From DRGV01 sp018903055 [NCBI: bacterium] (GTDB taxonomy: Bacteria > UBP18 > UBA7526): DNA of 12,202 nucleotides. Positions 1 through 6,242 of the stretch are shown piece after piece. The notes beneath the pieces are model-generated. The model had not been told where the DNA came from. It saw only the letters and a program-made list of their open reading frames with translations, and searched no databases. How positions within the stretch are numbered: position 1 is the first letter of the stretch; every line of letters begins with the position of its first letter. Where the stretch lies: NCBI GenBank assembly GCA_018903055.1, contig JAHIPW010000056.1, forward strand, positions 1-12,202, written 5' to 3'. A program made the position numbers and the translations under genes.

Positions 1-9
1 AAATTTTTC

Positions 10-38
10 TTGCTCTTGGTTTAAAAATGGGTTAATAT
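10..38 (+). promoter_or_regulatory. Possible sigma70-like promoter of glnA
   Basis: TTGCTC at 10-15 and TAATAT at 33-38 are separated by 17 bp, the usual sigma70 spacing. The -35 is only partly consensus and the -10 is an imperfect match. The site lies a suitable distance upstream of the glnA ribosome binding site at about 56-62. No sigma54 signature (GG-N10-GC) stands out. The start of the window cuts off any upstream operators. Confidence 0.35.
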
Positions 39-66
39 ATGGTGAGTTTCATATTAGGGGGAAGAA

Positions 67-1395
67 ATGAAGTGTAAAGATGCCAACGAAGTATTAAAGG
101 TAGTCCGGGAGAAGAAAGTAAAGTTTGTCCAGCTGTGGTTTACTGATATCCTGGGCTTCTTAAAGACCGTTTCCATTACTATCCGGGAGTTACCCGAGGC
201 CCTGGAAAGCGGAATAGGGTTTGATGGTTCTTCTATCGAAGGTTTCGCCCGAATCGAAGAGAGCGACATGGTAGCTAAGCCGGATCCCACCACCTTTCAG
301 ATCCTTCCCTGGAGACCTTCCCGCCAGGTGGTGGGTCGAATGTTCTGTGATATCCTGACACCAGAAGGTACCCCTTATGAGGGTGACTCCCGTTATGTAT
401 TAAAAAGGAATCTGGAAAAGGCTAAGAAGAAAGGTTTTATCTGCTACCTGGGACCGGAATTAGAATATTTCTATTTTAAAAATGCAAGAGGTATTGAACT
501 ACTGGACCGTGCCGGCTATTTCGACCTCACTCCAGCAGATATGGCTAAGGATCTGCGTAGCAAAACCGTAACCACCCTGGAAAAGATGGGCATCCCCATG
601 GAATGCAGCCATCACGAGGTGGCCCCCAGTCAGCATGAACTGGATTTCAAATTTCAGGATGCTTTAACCACTGCTGATAACGTAATAACCTACCGACTGG
701 TCACTAAAGAAGTGGCCCGTCGGCAGGGAGTATATGCCACTTTTATGCCTAAACCCATCTCTGGGGTAAACGGAAGCGGAATGCATGTCCATCAATCACT
801 CTTTAAGGGCAAGAGGAATGCCTTCTTTGATCCCAAAGATAAATATCATCTCTCTAAAGTGGGGAAGAAATTCCTGGCCGGATTGCTCCGCCACTCCCGA
901 GAGATTACCTCTATCACCAATCAGTGGGTCAATTCCTATAAAAGGCTTATTCCGGGCTACGAGGCCCCGGTCTATATCTGCTGGGGACAACGCAATCGCT
1001 CTGCTTTAGTAAGAGTGCCTCATTACAAGCCGGGAAAGGAAATGGCTACCCGGTTAGAGTTACGCTCTCCCGACCCCGCCTGTAACCCTTATCTTGCTTT
1101 TAGTGTTATGCTGGCCGCAGGACTAAGGGGTATAGAAAAGAATTACAAGTTGATGCCCTCAGTAGAAAGAGACGTCTATGATATGAACAGCGCAGAGAGA
1201 GCTAATCTGGGTATCAAGTCCCTCCCGGAAGACCTTCACGAAGCGATTACTGAAACAGAAAAGAGTTCTCTGATAAAAGAGGCCTTAGGAAAACATATCT
1301 TTCAACAATTCATTGCTAATAAGAAGATTCAGTGGGATGAGTATTGCCGCCAGGTCACCCAGTACGAACTGAAACGATATCTACCCCTTCTCTAA
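67..1395 (+). CDS. glnA: Type I glutamine synthetase (GSI-alpha)
   Basis: This enzyme makes glutamine from glutamate, ammonia and ATP in the cytoplasm. At 442 residues it has the length of the GSI-alpha subgroup, without the extra insertion of GSI-beta. Visible family blocks are GFDGSSIEGF (51-60), the GPELEYF metal/glutamate site, NGSGMHVHQSL, the NSYKRLIPGYEAP loop and LELRSPDPACNPYLAF. Arg62 in GFARIEESD matches Arg62 of Bacillus subtilis GS, a residue linked to glutamine feedback inhibition, so allosteric feedback rather than adenylylation is the likely control (inference). The ATG start follows AGGGGGA at 56-62. The gene ends in a strong hairpin terminator, so it is probably a single-gene transcript. 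It is free of the repeat insertions seen in several neighbours. Its product supplies the amide donor for the nearby gatCAB enzyme. Confidence 0.97.
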   Translation: MKCKDANEVLKVVREKKVKFVQLWFTDILGFLKTVSITIRELPEALESGIGFDGSSIEGFARIEESDMVAKPDPTTFQILPWRPSRQVVGRMFCDILTPEGTPYEGDSRYVLKRNLEKAKKKGFICYLGPELEYFYFKNARGIELLDRAGYFDLTPADMAKDLRSKTVTTLEKMGIPMECSHHEVAPSQHELDFKFQDALTTADNVITYRLVTKEVARRQGVYATFMPKPISGVNGSGMHVHQSLFKGKRNAFFDPKDKYHLSKVGKKFLAGLLRHSREITSITNQWVNSYKRLIPGYEAPVYICWGQRNRSALVRVPHYKPGKEMATRLELRSPDPACNPYLAFSVMLAAGLRGIEKNYKLMPSVERDVYDMNSAERANLGIKSLPEDLHEAITETEKSSLIKEALGKHIFQQFIANKKIQWDEYCRQVTQYELKRYLPLL

Positions 1396-1412
1396 ACTAA
1401 TTTATAAATGAC

Positions 1413-1442
1413 AAAAAGGCGTGCTTTTTGCACGCCTTTTTT
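1413..1442 (+). terminator. Rho-independent terminator of glnA, probably bidirectional
   Basis: A perfect 7-bp stem, GGCGTGC (1418-1424) with GCACGCC (1430-1436), encloses a TTTTT loop. It is extended by A1413-1417 pairing with T1437-1441, and the T-run follows directly. It starts 17 bp after the glnA stop. The left-hand A-run gives a T-run on the other strand, so it could also stop transcripts arriving from gatA. Confidence 0.93.
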
Positions 1443-1523
1443 ATTCCATCCCCTGCTCATTTACCCCGTTGCTAACTTCGTCCCAGACTCCTTTCTCTTG
1501 GATATTAGGGGATTTGGATAGAC

Positions 1524-1538
1524 GCCAGACAAGCTGGC
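1524..1538. repeat. Small 5-bp stem hairpin
   Basis: GCCAG (1524-1528) and CTGGC (1534-1538) are inverted around the 5-nt loop ACAAG. On its own this is weak, but the stem-5/loop-5 geometry matches the hairpins at 3457-3471, 9993-10007 and 12048-12080. The rest of 1443-1565 holds no gene that I can support. Confidence 0.35.
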
Positions 1539-1565
1539 TAAATTCTTCGCGATGCTCAGAATGCA

Positions 1566-1605
1566 GGATTTGGAAACTGGGATATTTGGACATTGGGAAT
1601 TTCGC
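1566..1605. repeat. Degenerate octamer array, G-rich on the plus strand
   Basis: Five consecutive 8-bp steps run from 1566 to 1605. The first four units are GGATTTGG, AAACTGGG, ATATTTGG and ACATTGGG, each ending in GG. The unit sequence drifts while the 8-bp step holds. The G-rich strand is opposite to that of the longer array at 1618-1801, so the two form an inverted pair. Confidence 0.6.
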
Positions 1606-1617
1606 TATTCGTCATTC

Positions 1618-1801
1618 TTCTCACTTTCCCACCTGCACACCTGCTCACTTTCTCCCTATCCCCGTTTCTCCCCTTCTCCGTTTCCCCGATTCGCTATCGA
1701 TCCCAATCCCCCAGTCCCCTAATCCTCAAATCCCAGTCTCCCAGTCACCAAATTTCCCTTCTGGTCTATTACCTGATAACCTGATTACCCGATTACCGGC
1801 C
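1618..1801. repeat. Long degenerate octamer array (23 units)
   Basis: Reading 8 bp at a time from 1618 gives 23 consecutive units up to 1801. Position 3 of the unit is C in 21 of 23, and position 5 is C in about 18 of 23. Typical units are ATCCCCGT, TTCTCCGT, ATCCCAGT and TACCTGAT. This array fills most of the 427-bp gap between glnA and the gatA 3' end. Open frames through it are proline/serine-rich by-products of the repeat and show no ribosome binding site or coding character. Confidence 0.75.
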
Positions 1802-1822
1802 CTTCATTTCATTCAGGATCGC

Positions 1823-3430
1823 TTAGTCTCGAGTGAAAACGAGAGGCGGTTTTCTTTTATGCCACTCTGTATTCTGTTCGTAAGTATAGGCAACCTTGAG
1901 GATGGTTTCTTCAGCAAAGGGCTTGGCTAATATCTGTAGTCCTATAGGAAGGCCTTTCTTAGTAAAACCACAGGGGATAGAGATTCCCGGGATCCCAGCC
2001 AAATTGGTGGAAATGGTAAAGATATCTGAAAGGTACATCTTCAAAGGGTCATTGATCTTCTCCCCAATCTTAAAGGACGGGGTGGGACTGGTCGGAGTAA
2101 TCAAGCAATCGCACTTCTCAAGGGCCTTATCAATATCCTCTTTGACTAATGTTCTCACCTTCTGGGCCTTAAGGTAATAGGCATCATAATAGCCAGCAGA
2201 TAGAGCATAGGTTCCCAACATTATCCTCCTCTTTACTTCATCCCCAAACCCCTCTTTTCTTGTTTCCTCATACATCTCTAACAGTCTCCCTGTCTGCCTG
2301 TCCACCTGTCTATCCTGTCGACTGGCTGATCGAAGCGGAGCGGAGATCCCGACCCCTTTCTCCTCGCTTTGTCGGGACTGGCTGACTGGCTTCAGCCCGA
2401 GGCTGATCCGCCTTTGGCGGAGACCGGCTGACGCTCGATGACCATATTTCACTCCCTCATACCTTGCTAAATTGGAAGAGGCCTCGGCAGTGGCAATCAG
2501 ATAGTAAACCGCCACAGCATACTTCGTATGGGGAAGGGAGACTTCCTTTATCTGAGCACCCAATTTCTCCAATAATTTTATGGCATCTTTTACACTCTTT
2601 TCTACCTCTTCATCCATTCCCTTGATGAAATATTCCTTAGGAATGCCGATCTTCATTCCCTTTACATTGTTTACCAAGGACTTTGTATAATCTGGAACAG
2701 GATAGTCGCAAGAAGTAGAGTCTCTCTCATCATAACCGCTTATCACATTCATAAGTAAAGCAGAGTCAGTGACATCCTTTGTTATGGAACCAATCTGGTC
2801 CAAGGAAGAGGCAAAGGCAACCAGCCCATATCTCGATACCCTGCCATAGGTTGGCTTAAGACCAACTACTCCGCATAGGCTGGCCGGCTGCCTAATAGAG
2901 CCGCCAGTATCACTCCCCAGGGCAAGGATGGCCTCATCACTGGCTACCGCTGCTGCCGAACCACCGCTCGAGCCACCGGGAATAGTCTCTAAATTCCAGG
3001 GGTTATGAGTAATCTTAAAAGCAGAATTCTCTGTGCTGGAGCCCATGGCGAACTCGTCCATATTCGTCTTGCCAATAAATACCAAATCGTTCTCTTTTAA
3101 TCTTTTAATTACTGTGGCATCATAAGGGGATTTAAAATTCTCCAACATCTTAGAAGAACAGGTAGTCAAGACTCCATCGATGCACATATTATCCTTGATG
3201 GCTATGGGTATCCCGGCCAATGGAGAAATCTTCTCTTTCTTCTTTATCTTCTCATCAACTATTCTTGCCTGCTTCAGAGCCCCTTCCTTCATTAGAGTAA
3301 CGAAAGAACCCACTTTCTTCTCTACCTTCTCTATTCTCTCGAAGACGCTCTTCGTTACTTCCTCAGAAGAGACTTCTCCTTTTCTAATCAACTTACTTAT
3401 CTCATATGCCGTCAACTCATTCAACTTCAT
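1823..3430 (-). CDS. gatA: Asp-tRNA(Asn)/Glu-tRNA(Gln) amidotransferase subunit A
   Basis: GatA hydrolyses glutamine and passes the ammonia to GatB for transamidation of mischarged Glu-tRNA(Gln) and/or Asp-tRNA(Asn). The amidase-signature Ser-cisSer-Lys triad is intact. With the start at 3430 (MKLNEL) it falls at Lys79, Ser154 and Ser178, matching Staphylococcus aureus numbering, which is why I prefer this ATG over the upstream GTG at 3460. The length is 535 residues against about 485 for the family. The excess is an in-frame insertion at about residues 333-382 (DNA 2285-2434) between the conserved [16 protein letters not shown] and [14 protein letters not shown] blocks. It is rich in Arg, Gln and Ser and is made of short repeats and hairpins, unlike the flanking sequence. 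Both flanks and the C-terminal [15 protein letters not shown] block are normal, so the protein is probably functional. It lies 112 bp downstream of gatC in the same direction. Confidence 0.95.
   Translation of the reverse strand: MKLNELTAYEISKLIRKGEVSSEEVTKSVFERIEKVEKKVGSFVTLMKEGALKQARIVDEKIKKKEKISPLAGIPIAIKDNMCIDGVLTTCSSKMLENFKSPYDATVIKRLKENDLVFIGKTNMDEFAMGSSTENSAFKITHNPWNLETIPGGSSGGSAAAVASDEAILALGSDTGGSIRQPASLCGVVGLKPTYGRVSRYGLVAFASSLDQIGSITKDVTDSALLMNVISGYDERDSTSCDYPVPDYTKSLVNNVKGMKIGIPKEYFIKGMDEEVEKSVKDAIKLLEKLGAQIKEVSLPHTKYAVAVYYLIATAEASSNLARYEGVKYGHRASAGLRQRRISLGLKPVSQSRQSEEKGVGISAPLRSASRQDRQVDRQTGRLLEMYEETRKEGFGDEVKRRIMLGTYALSAGYYDAYYLKAQKVRTLVKEDIDKALEKCDCLITPTSPTPSFKIGEKINDPLKMYLSDIFTISTNLAGIPGISIPCGFTKKGLPIGLQILAKPFAEETILKVAYTYEQNTEWHKRKPPLVFTRD
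2281..2320. repeat. Octamer array inside gatA
   Basis: In 8-bp steps from 2281 the plus strand reads ACAGTCTC, CCTGTCTG, CCTGTCCA, CCTGTCTA and TCCTGTCG, the last shifted by one base. On the gatA coding strand this encodes the Arg/Asp/Gln-rich stretch [13 protein letters not shown] second octamer, GACTGGCT, occurs at 2320-2327 and twice in tandem at 2376-2391. Confidence 0.7.
2347..2377. repeat. Hairpin inside the gatA insertion
   Basis: TCCCGAC (2347-2353) and GTCGGGA (2371-2377) form a perfect 7-bp inverted repeat around a 17-nt loop. It lies between the octamer array and the double-hairpin element in the extra segment of gatA. Confidence 0.5.
2391..2423 (+). repeat. Double-hairpin element, copy in gatA
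   Basis: This copy has the two-stem pattern CAGCC-N3-GGCTG followed by TCCGCC-N3-GGCGGA. It matches the elements at 3918-3951 and (reverse complement) 9875-9908 with only a few substitutions. In gatA it is read on the minus strand as [11 protein letters not shown] without a stop. Confidence 0.8.
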
Positions 3431-3439
3431 TTCTTTGCC

Positions 3440-3537
3440 CTTTCTCACTTTCTCATCCACCTCATCGGTGGACCTGCCGATGCCTCTTCGGCATCCACCG
3501 CAGAGGTGGAAGAGGCAGGCTTTCTCACTTTCTCATC
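3440..3537. repeat. 18-bp direct repeat bracketing a hairpin insert
   Basis: CTTTCTCACTTTCTCATC occurs exactly at 3440-3457 and again at 3520-3537, 80 bp apart. The 62 bp between them (3458-3519) is almost entirely small inverted repeats. The arrangement looks like an inserted segment with a duplicated flank. It sits in the gatC-gatA gap just upstream of the gatA start. Confidence 0.8.
3457..3519 (+). repeat. Double-hairpin element with nested hairpins
   Basis: CCACC (3457-3461) pairs with GGTGG (3467-3471) around TCATC. After one A, CCTGCC (3473-3478) pairs with GGCAGG (3514-3519). The enclosed stretch carries two more hairpins: GATGCC (3479-3484) with GGCATC (3490-3495), and CCACC (3495-3499) with GGTGG (3505-3509). 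Without a 30-bp insert (3481-3510), it aligns with 12048-12080 at 29 of 33 positions. Confidence 0.75.
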
Positions 3538-3542
3538 TGCGT

Positions 3543-3833
3543 TTAATCAATGACCTTGGGGACTTTGAAAAAGCCTCTTGCCTTCTCTGGTGCGCTCTCT
3601 AAAGCTTTCTCCACTTTAAGAGACTTCCCTACTTTATCCTCCCGGAAGACATTCTTCAGAGGTAGAACATGAGAAGTAGGCTTCACCTTTTCTGTGTCCA
3701 GTTCATTTAACTTATCAACATACTTTAGAATTTGATCCAATTGTTTGGCAAACTTCCCCTTCTCTTTTTCTGACAGTTTTAGCCTAGCTAGCTTGGCCAC
3801 ATACTCAACATCTTGTTTCGTTATCTTACTCAT
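3543..3833 (-). CDS. gatC: Asp-tRNA(Asn)/Glu-tRNA(Gln) amidotransferase subunit C
   Basis: GatC is the small subunit that wraps around GatA and stabilises the GatA-GatB complex. The 96-residue length is normal. The family pattern is clear: an N-terminal ITKQDVEYVAKLARLKLSEKE helix region, a QLDQILKYVDKLNELDTEKVKPTSHV middle, and the LPLKNVFREDKV segment followed by a C-terminal APEKARGFFKVPKVI motif. The ATG at 3833 is preceded by GAAAGG (plus-strand 3840-3845) at a good distance. It is the first gene of a gatC-gatA unit divergent from gatB. No insertion is visible in this gene. Confidence 0.95.
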   Translation of the reverse strand: MSKITKQDVEYVAKLARLKLSEKEKGKFAKQLDQILKYVDKLNELDTEKVKPTSHVLPLKNVFREDKVGKSLKVEKALESAPEKARGFFKVPKVID

Positions 3834-3917
3834 TTAAAACCTTTCAAATTTCCACCAGCAAAGATCACCGCTTTTTCATTTTGACTTCCTATTCAAGATA
3901 ATTCTGAAACCACAGAT

Positions 3918-3951
3918 TTCAGCCAGAGGCTGATCCGCCTTCGGCGGAAAC
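3918..3951 (+). repeat. Double-hairpin element, intergenic copy
   Basis: This 34-bp element has two adjacent stem-loops, CAGCC-AGA-GGCTG and TCCGCC-TTC-GGCGGA, bordered by TTT and AAA. The reverse complement of 9875-9908 in tsaB is nearly identical, and 2391-2423 in gatA is a close relative. It lies between the divergent gatC and gatB genes. There is no T-run directly after it in either direction, so it is not a standard terminator. Confidence 0.8.
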
Positions 3952-3990
3952 ACAGGTAGTCACTGTTTTCTTTAAATCAGAGAATTTCTG

Positions 3991-4054
3991 TATCGGTGTA
4001 TCGGTGTCTTTCTCTTTTACTCCCTTACCCCGTTGCTCCCCTACCCCCTTACAC
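3991..4054. repeat. Octamer array between gatC and gatB
   Basis: Eight units in 8-bp steps begin with TATCGGTG twice in tandem (3991-4006) and continue with C/T-rich units such as CCTTACCC and CCCTACCC up to 4054. The C-rich units resemble those of the 1618-1801 array. The remainder of the 397-bp gatC-gatB gap holds the double hairpin at 3918-3951 and the probable gatB promoter region. I see no gene in it. Confidence 0.6.
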
Positions 4055-4105
4055 TATTTTGTGTTCATCCATGTTCATCTAAGGTTTCATTGAAATTCCG
4101 ATGCT

Positions 4106-4133
4106 TTGAGAATATCTTATAAAATAGTATAGC
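4106..4133 (+). promoter_or_regulatory. Possible gatB promoter
   Basis: TTGAGA (4106-4111) and TATAGC (4128-4133) are separated by 16 bp in a markedly AT-rich stretch upstream of gatB. It would leave a leader of roughly 90 nt. Both boxes deviate from consensus and other AT-rich hexamers nearby are possible, so the exact site is uncertain. Confidence 0.35.
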
Positions 4134-4230
4134 ATATTTTAAAACTGTGTGCAAGAAAAAAGTTTTGTTATTTATTTTGATTTATGCTAAACTATTGTTA
4201 TTAAGCCCCCCGCCTAGAAGGAGTGTAGAG

Positions 4231-5745
4231 ATGGAATATGAAGCCATTATTGGGTTAGAGAGCCATGTGCAACTAAAGACCAAATCTAAGATATTCTGCT
4301 CCTGTTCCACAAAGTTTGGGGCGGAGCCTAATTCTCAGGTTTGTCCGGTATGCCTGGGACTTCCCGGGGTTCTGCCCGTCATGAATAGAACTGCCCTGGA
4401 ATATGCTATTAAGGCGGCGTTGGCTCTAAATTGTAAAATTGCCCAAAAGTCCATCTTTGCCCGCAAGAACTACTTCTATCCTGATCTACCCAAGAGTTAT
4501 CAGATATCGCAGTATGAGCAGCCCCTTTCCAGTGGAGGATTTGTGGATGTTATTACAGGTGGAAAGGTAGAGAGGATTAGAATTACCAGGGTTCACCTGG
4601 AAGAGGATGCCGGGAAACTATTGCATGAAGAGGTAAAAGATTCTACCTTAGTAGATCTCAATAGATGTGGAGTCCCCTTAATCGAGATCGTCACTGAGCC
4701 AGATATAAGAAGTGCTAAAGGGGCTCACAGGTTTCTGACTATTTTAAAGAGCATCCTCCAGTATATCGAGGTTTCGGAGTGCAATATGGAGGAGGGGTCT
4801 TTGAGGTGCGATGCCAATATTTCCGTCAGACTGTCAGACCGTCAGCTCATTAACCCGTCAAAAGAAGAAACTGGCAAACTGGCAAACTGGCAAACTGGCA
4901 AACAACTAGGTGTAAAGGTAGAGGTCAAAAATATGAACTCCTTTAAAGCAGTGGAGAAGGCCTTAGAGTATGAGATGGAGAGGCAGATTAAAGCACTGGA
5001 GGAAGGGAAAAGGATTATTCAGGAGACCAGGCTCTGGGATGAGAGTAAAGAAATTACGGTTGCTATGAGGAGTAAAGAGGAGGCTCATGACTACAGATAC
5101 TTTCCAGAACCAGATTTAGTTCCCATAGAGATTGATAGAGAATGGATTGAGAGAATCAGAGAGAGCCTTCCTGAATTGCCCGAGGCGAGAAAGGCGCGCT
5201 TTATTAAGGATTATAAAATTCCAGATTATGATGCCAGTATCTTAACCTCTTCCAGGGAGTTGGCGGATTACTATGAAGAATGCGTTAAGGCACGTCGCAA
5301 ATCGCAGGTCGCAAGTCGCAGGTTCAATAAGGGGATTGCTAACTGGATAATGAGTGAGTTATTGAGGGAACTAAAGGAAAAGAATATGGGAATAAAGGAG
5401 TGTAAAGTAGCTCCGGAACATTTAGCGGAGATGATCGCCTTAATAGATAAAGGAGGTATCTCAGGGAAGATGGCCAAAGAGATCTTTGTTGAAATGTTTA
5501 AGACGGGAAGGAAAGCCTCCCAGATTGTAGAAGAGAAGGGCTTGGTTCAGATAAGCGATGAAGAAGTACTGGCTAAGATAGTTGATAAGATATTGAAGGA
5601 GAATCCCAAGGTGATAGAGGATTATGAGAAGGGAAAGGAGAAGGCTTTAGGCTATCTGGTTGGTCAGGTGATGAAGAAGACTAACGGGACGGCCAATCCT
5701 AGATTAGTCAATAAACTCTTAAAGAAAAAAATCGTTTTTTCTTAA
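4231..5745 (+). CDS. gatB: Asp-tRNA(Asn)/Glu-tRNA(Gln) amidotransferase subunit B
   Basis: GatB binds the mischarged tRNA, activates the acyl group with ATP and completes transamidation with ammonia from GatA. I chose the ATG at 4231 because [15 protein letters not shown] is the family N-terminus and AGAAGGAG lies 7 nt upstream. The frame stays open to 4147, but that extension has no family match. Visible motifs are zinc-type cysteines C23, C25, C38 and C41, [15 protein letters not shown] (80-94), HLEEDAGKL (122-130), [11 protein letters not shown] (190-200) and the C-terminal [14 protein letters not shown]. At 504 residues it is longer than the usual 475-480. The excess sits at residues 201-226 (octamer array) and about 355-364 (heptamer array), both in-frame and between conserved blocks. 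acpS follows after 21 bp, so the two are probably cotranscribed. Confidence 0.95.
   Translation: MEYEAIIGLESHVQLKTKSKIFCSCSTKFGAEPNSQVCPVCLGLPGVLPVMNRTALEYAIKAALALNCKIAQKSIFARKNYFYPDLPKSYQISQYEQPLSSGGFVDVITGGKVERIRITRVHLEEDAGKLLHEEVKDSTLVDLNRCGVPLIEIVTEPDIRSAKGAHRFLTILKSILQYIEVSECNMEEGSLRCDANISVRLSDRQLINPSKEETGKLANWQTGKQLGVKVEVKNMNSFKAVEKALEYEMERQIKALEEGKRIIQETRLWDESKEITVAMRSKEEAHDYRYFPEPDLVPIEIDREWIERIRESLPELPEARKARFIKDYKIPDYDASILTSSRELADYYEECVKARRKSQVASRRFNKGIANWIMSELLRELKEKNMGIKECKVAPEHLAEMIALIDKGGISGKMAKEIFVEMFKTGRKASQIVEEKGLVQISDEEVLAKIVDKILKENPKVIEDYEKGKEKALGYLVGQVMKKTNGTANPRLVNKLLKKKIVFS
4825..4904. repeat. Octamer array inside gatB
   Basis: Ten consecutive 8-bp units run from 4825 to 4904. 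They begin GTCAGACT, GTCAGACC and GTCAGCTC and end with GGCAAACT three times and GGCAAACA. The array encodes residues about 199-225 of GatB, where typical GatB proteins have only a short loop of about seven residues. No stop codon is generated. Confidence 0.8.
5295..5322. repeat. Heptamer array inside gatB
   Basis: Four 7-bp units, TCGCAAA, TCGCAGG, TCGCAAG and TCGCAGG, encode [10 protein letters not shown] of GatB. Compared with the usual VK-LGGDPKLV-ANW spacing, this region has about eight extra residues. A related heptamer, CAGGTCG, recurs in the intergenic array at 10036-10077. Confidence 0.75.
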
Positions 5746-5766
5746 GGATAGGATGGGGTAAGTTAA

Positions 5767-6147
5767 ATGATCAAAGGCGTAGGAATAGACCTTGTTGAGA
5801 TAAAAAGAATTAAAAGGGCCATCGATAATAATAATAAGTTTCTGAAAAAAGTTTTCACTATGGAAGAGATCGCTAAAGGAGAGAAGAAGAAGAATAGATA
5901 TCAGTTCTACGGGGCCCACTTCGCTACCAAGGAAGCGGTGATGAAGGCCCTGGGAACGGGATGGAGAAAAGGAGTAAGATGGATAGATATCCAGATCATC
6001 CATAATAATGATGGAAAGCCAGAGGTTAGATTGGTAGGAAAGACCAAAGAGATTGCCAAGAGATTAGGAATAGACGAAGTCCTGATATCTATGTCTCACA
6101 CAAAAGAGTATGCTGTTGCTCAGGCCATCGCTGTTAAACACGGATGA
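5767..6147 (+). CDS. acpS: Holo-[acyl-carrier-protein] synthase
   Basis: AcpS transfers 4'-phosphopantetheine from coenzyme A to a serine of acyl carrier protein, activating it for fatty acid synthesis. The 126-residue length is typical. The signature parts are present: GIDLVEI with Mg-binding Asp8, FATKEAVMKALGTG with the second metal ligand Glu56, and the C-terminal SHTKEYAVAQAIA block. Translation starts at ATG 5767, 21 bp after the gatB stop, with only a modest ribosome binding site (GGGGTAAG). The last residues (KHG) and the stop codon lie at the edge of a direct-repeat array (6140-6178), so the original 3' end may have been replaced. The acpS-nnr order is common in bacteria. Confidence 0.95.
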   Translation: MIKGVGIDLVEIKRIKRAIDNNNKFLKKVFTMEEIAKGEKKKNRYQFYGAHFATKEAVMKALGTGWRKGVRWIDIQIIHNNDGKPEVRLVGKTKEIAKRLGIDEVLISMSHTKEYAVAQAIAVKHG

Positions 6148-6221
6148 GCACGGATTGAATAACGGATGAGCACGGATTAAATCGGTGCTAATCAGTGTAG
6201 TAAAATCAGTGCTAATCAGTG
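6140..6221. repeat. Direct repeats between acpS and nnr
   Basis: ACGGATGAGCACGGATT is exactly repeated at 6140-6156 and 6162-6178, and the first copy contains the acpS stop codon. Next, GTGCTAATCAGTG occurs at 6185-6197 and 6209-6221. The tracts end just before the AAAGGAG ribosome binding site of nnr. Confidence 0.75.
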
Positions 6222-6242
6222 CATCGACTGAAAGGAGAGTAG

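Noticed and set aside
1618-1801. CRISPR array
   Set aside because: The units are only 8 bp and degenerate, with no separate conserved repeats and unique spacers, and no cas genes are nearby.
1421-1930. Long plus-strand open frame of 169 codons after glnA
   Set aside because: It starts inside the glnA terminator, runs through the octamer array as Pro/Ser repeats and overlaps the 3' end of gatA. It has no ribosome binding site and no recognisable domain.
1823-3430. gatA as a pseudogene
   Set aside because: The long insertion keeps the frame, all catalytic residues and both flanking blocks are intact, and gatC and gatB are complete.
3431-3460. Upstream GTG start for gatA
   Set aside because: The ten extra residues come from the 18-bp direct repeat and its border. 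The ATG at 3430 puts the catalytic triad at the family numbering (79, 154, 178).
3918-3951. Rho-independent terminator
   Set aside because: The stems have no following T-run in either direction, the element lies between divergent gene starts, and copies occur inside coding sequence.
4147-4230. N-terminal extension of gatB from a GTG at 4147
   Set aside because: The family N-terminus begins at 4231 with a proper AGAAGGAG site. The upstream codons overlap an AT-rich promoter-like region and match nothing in GatB.
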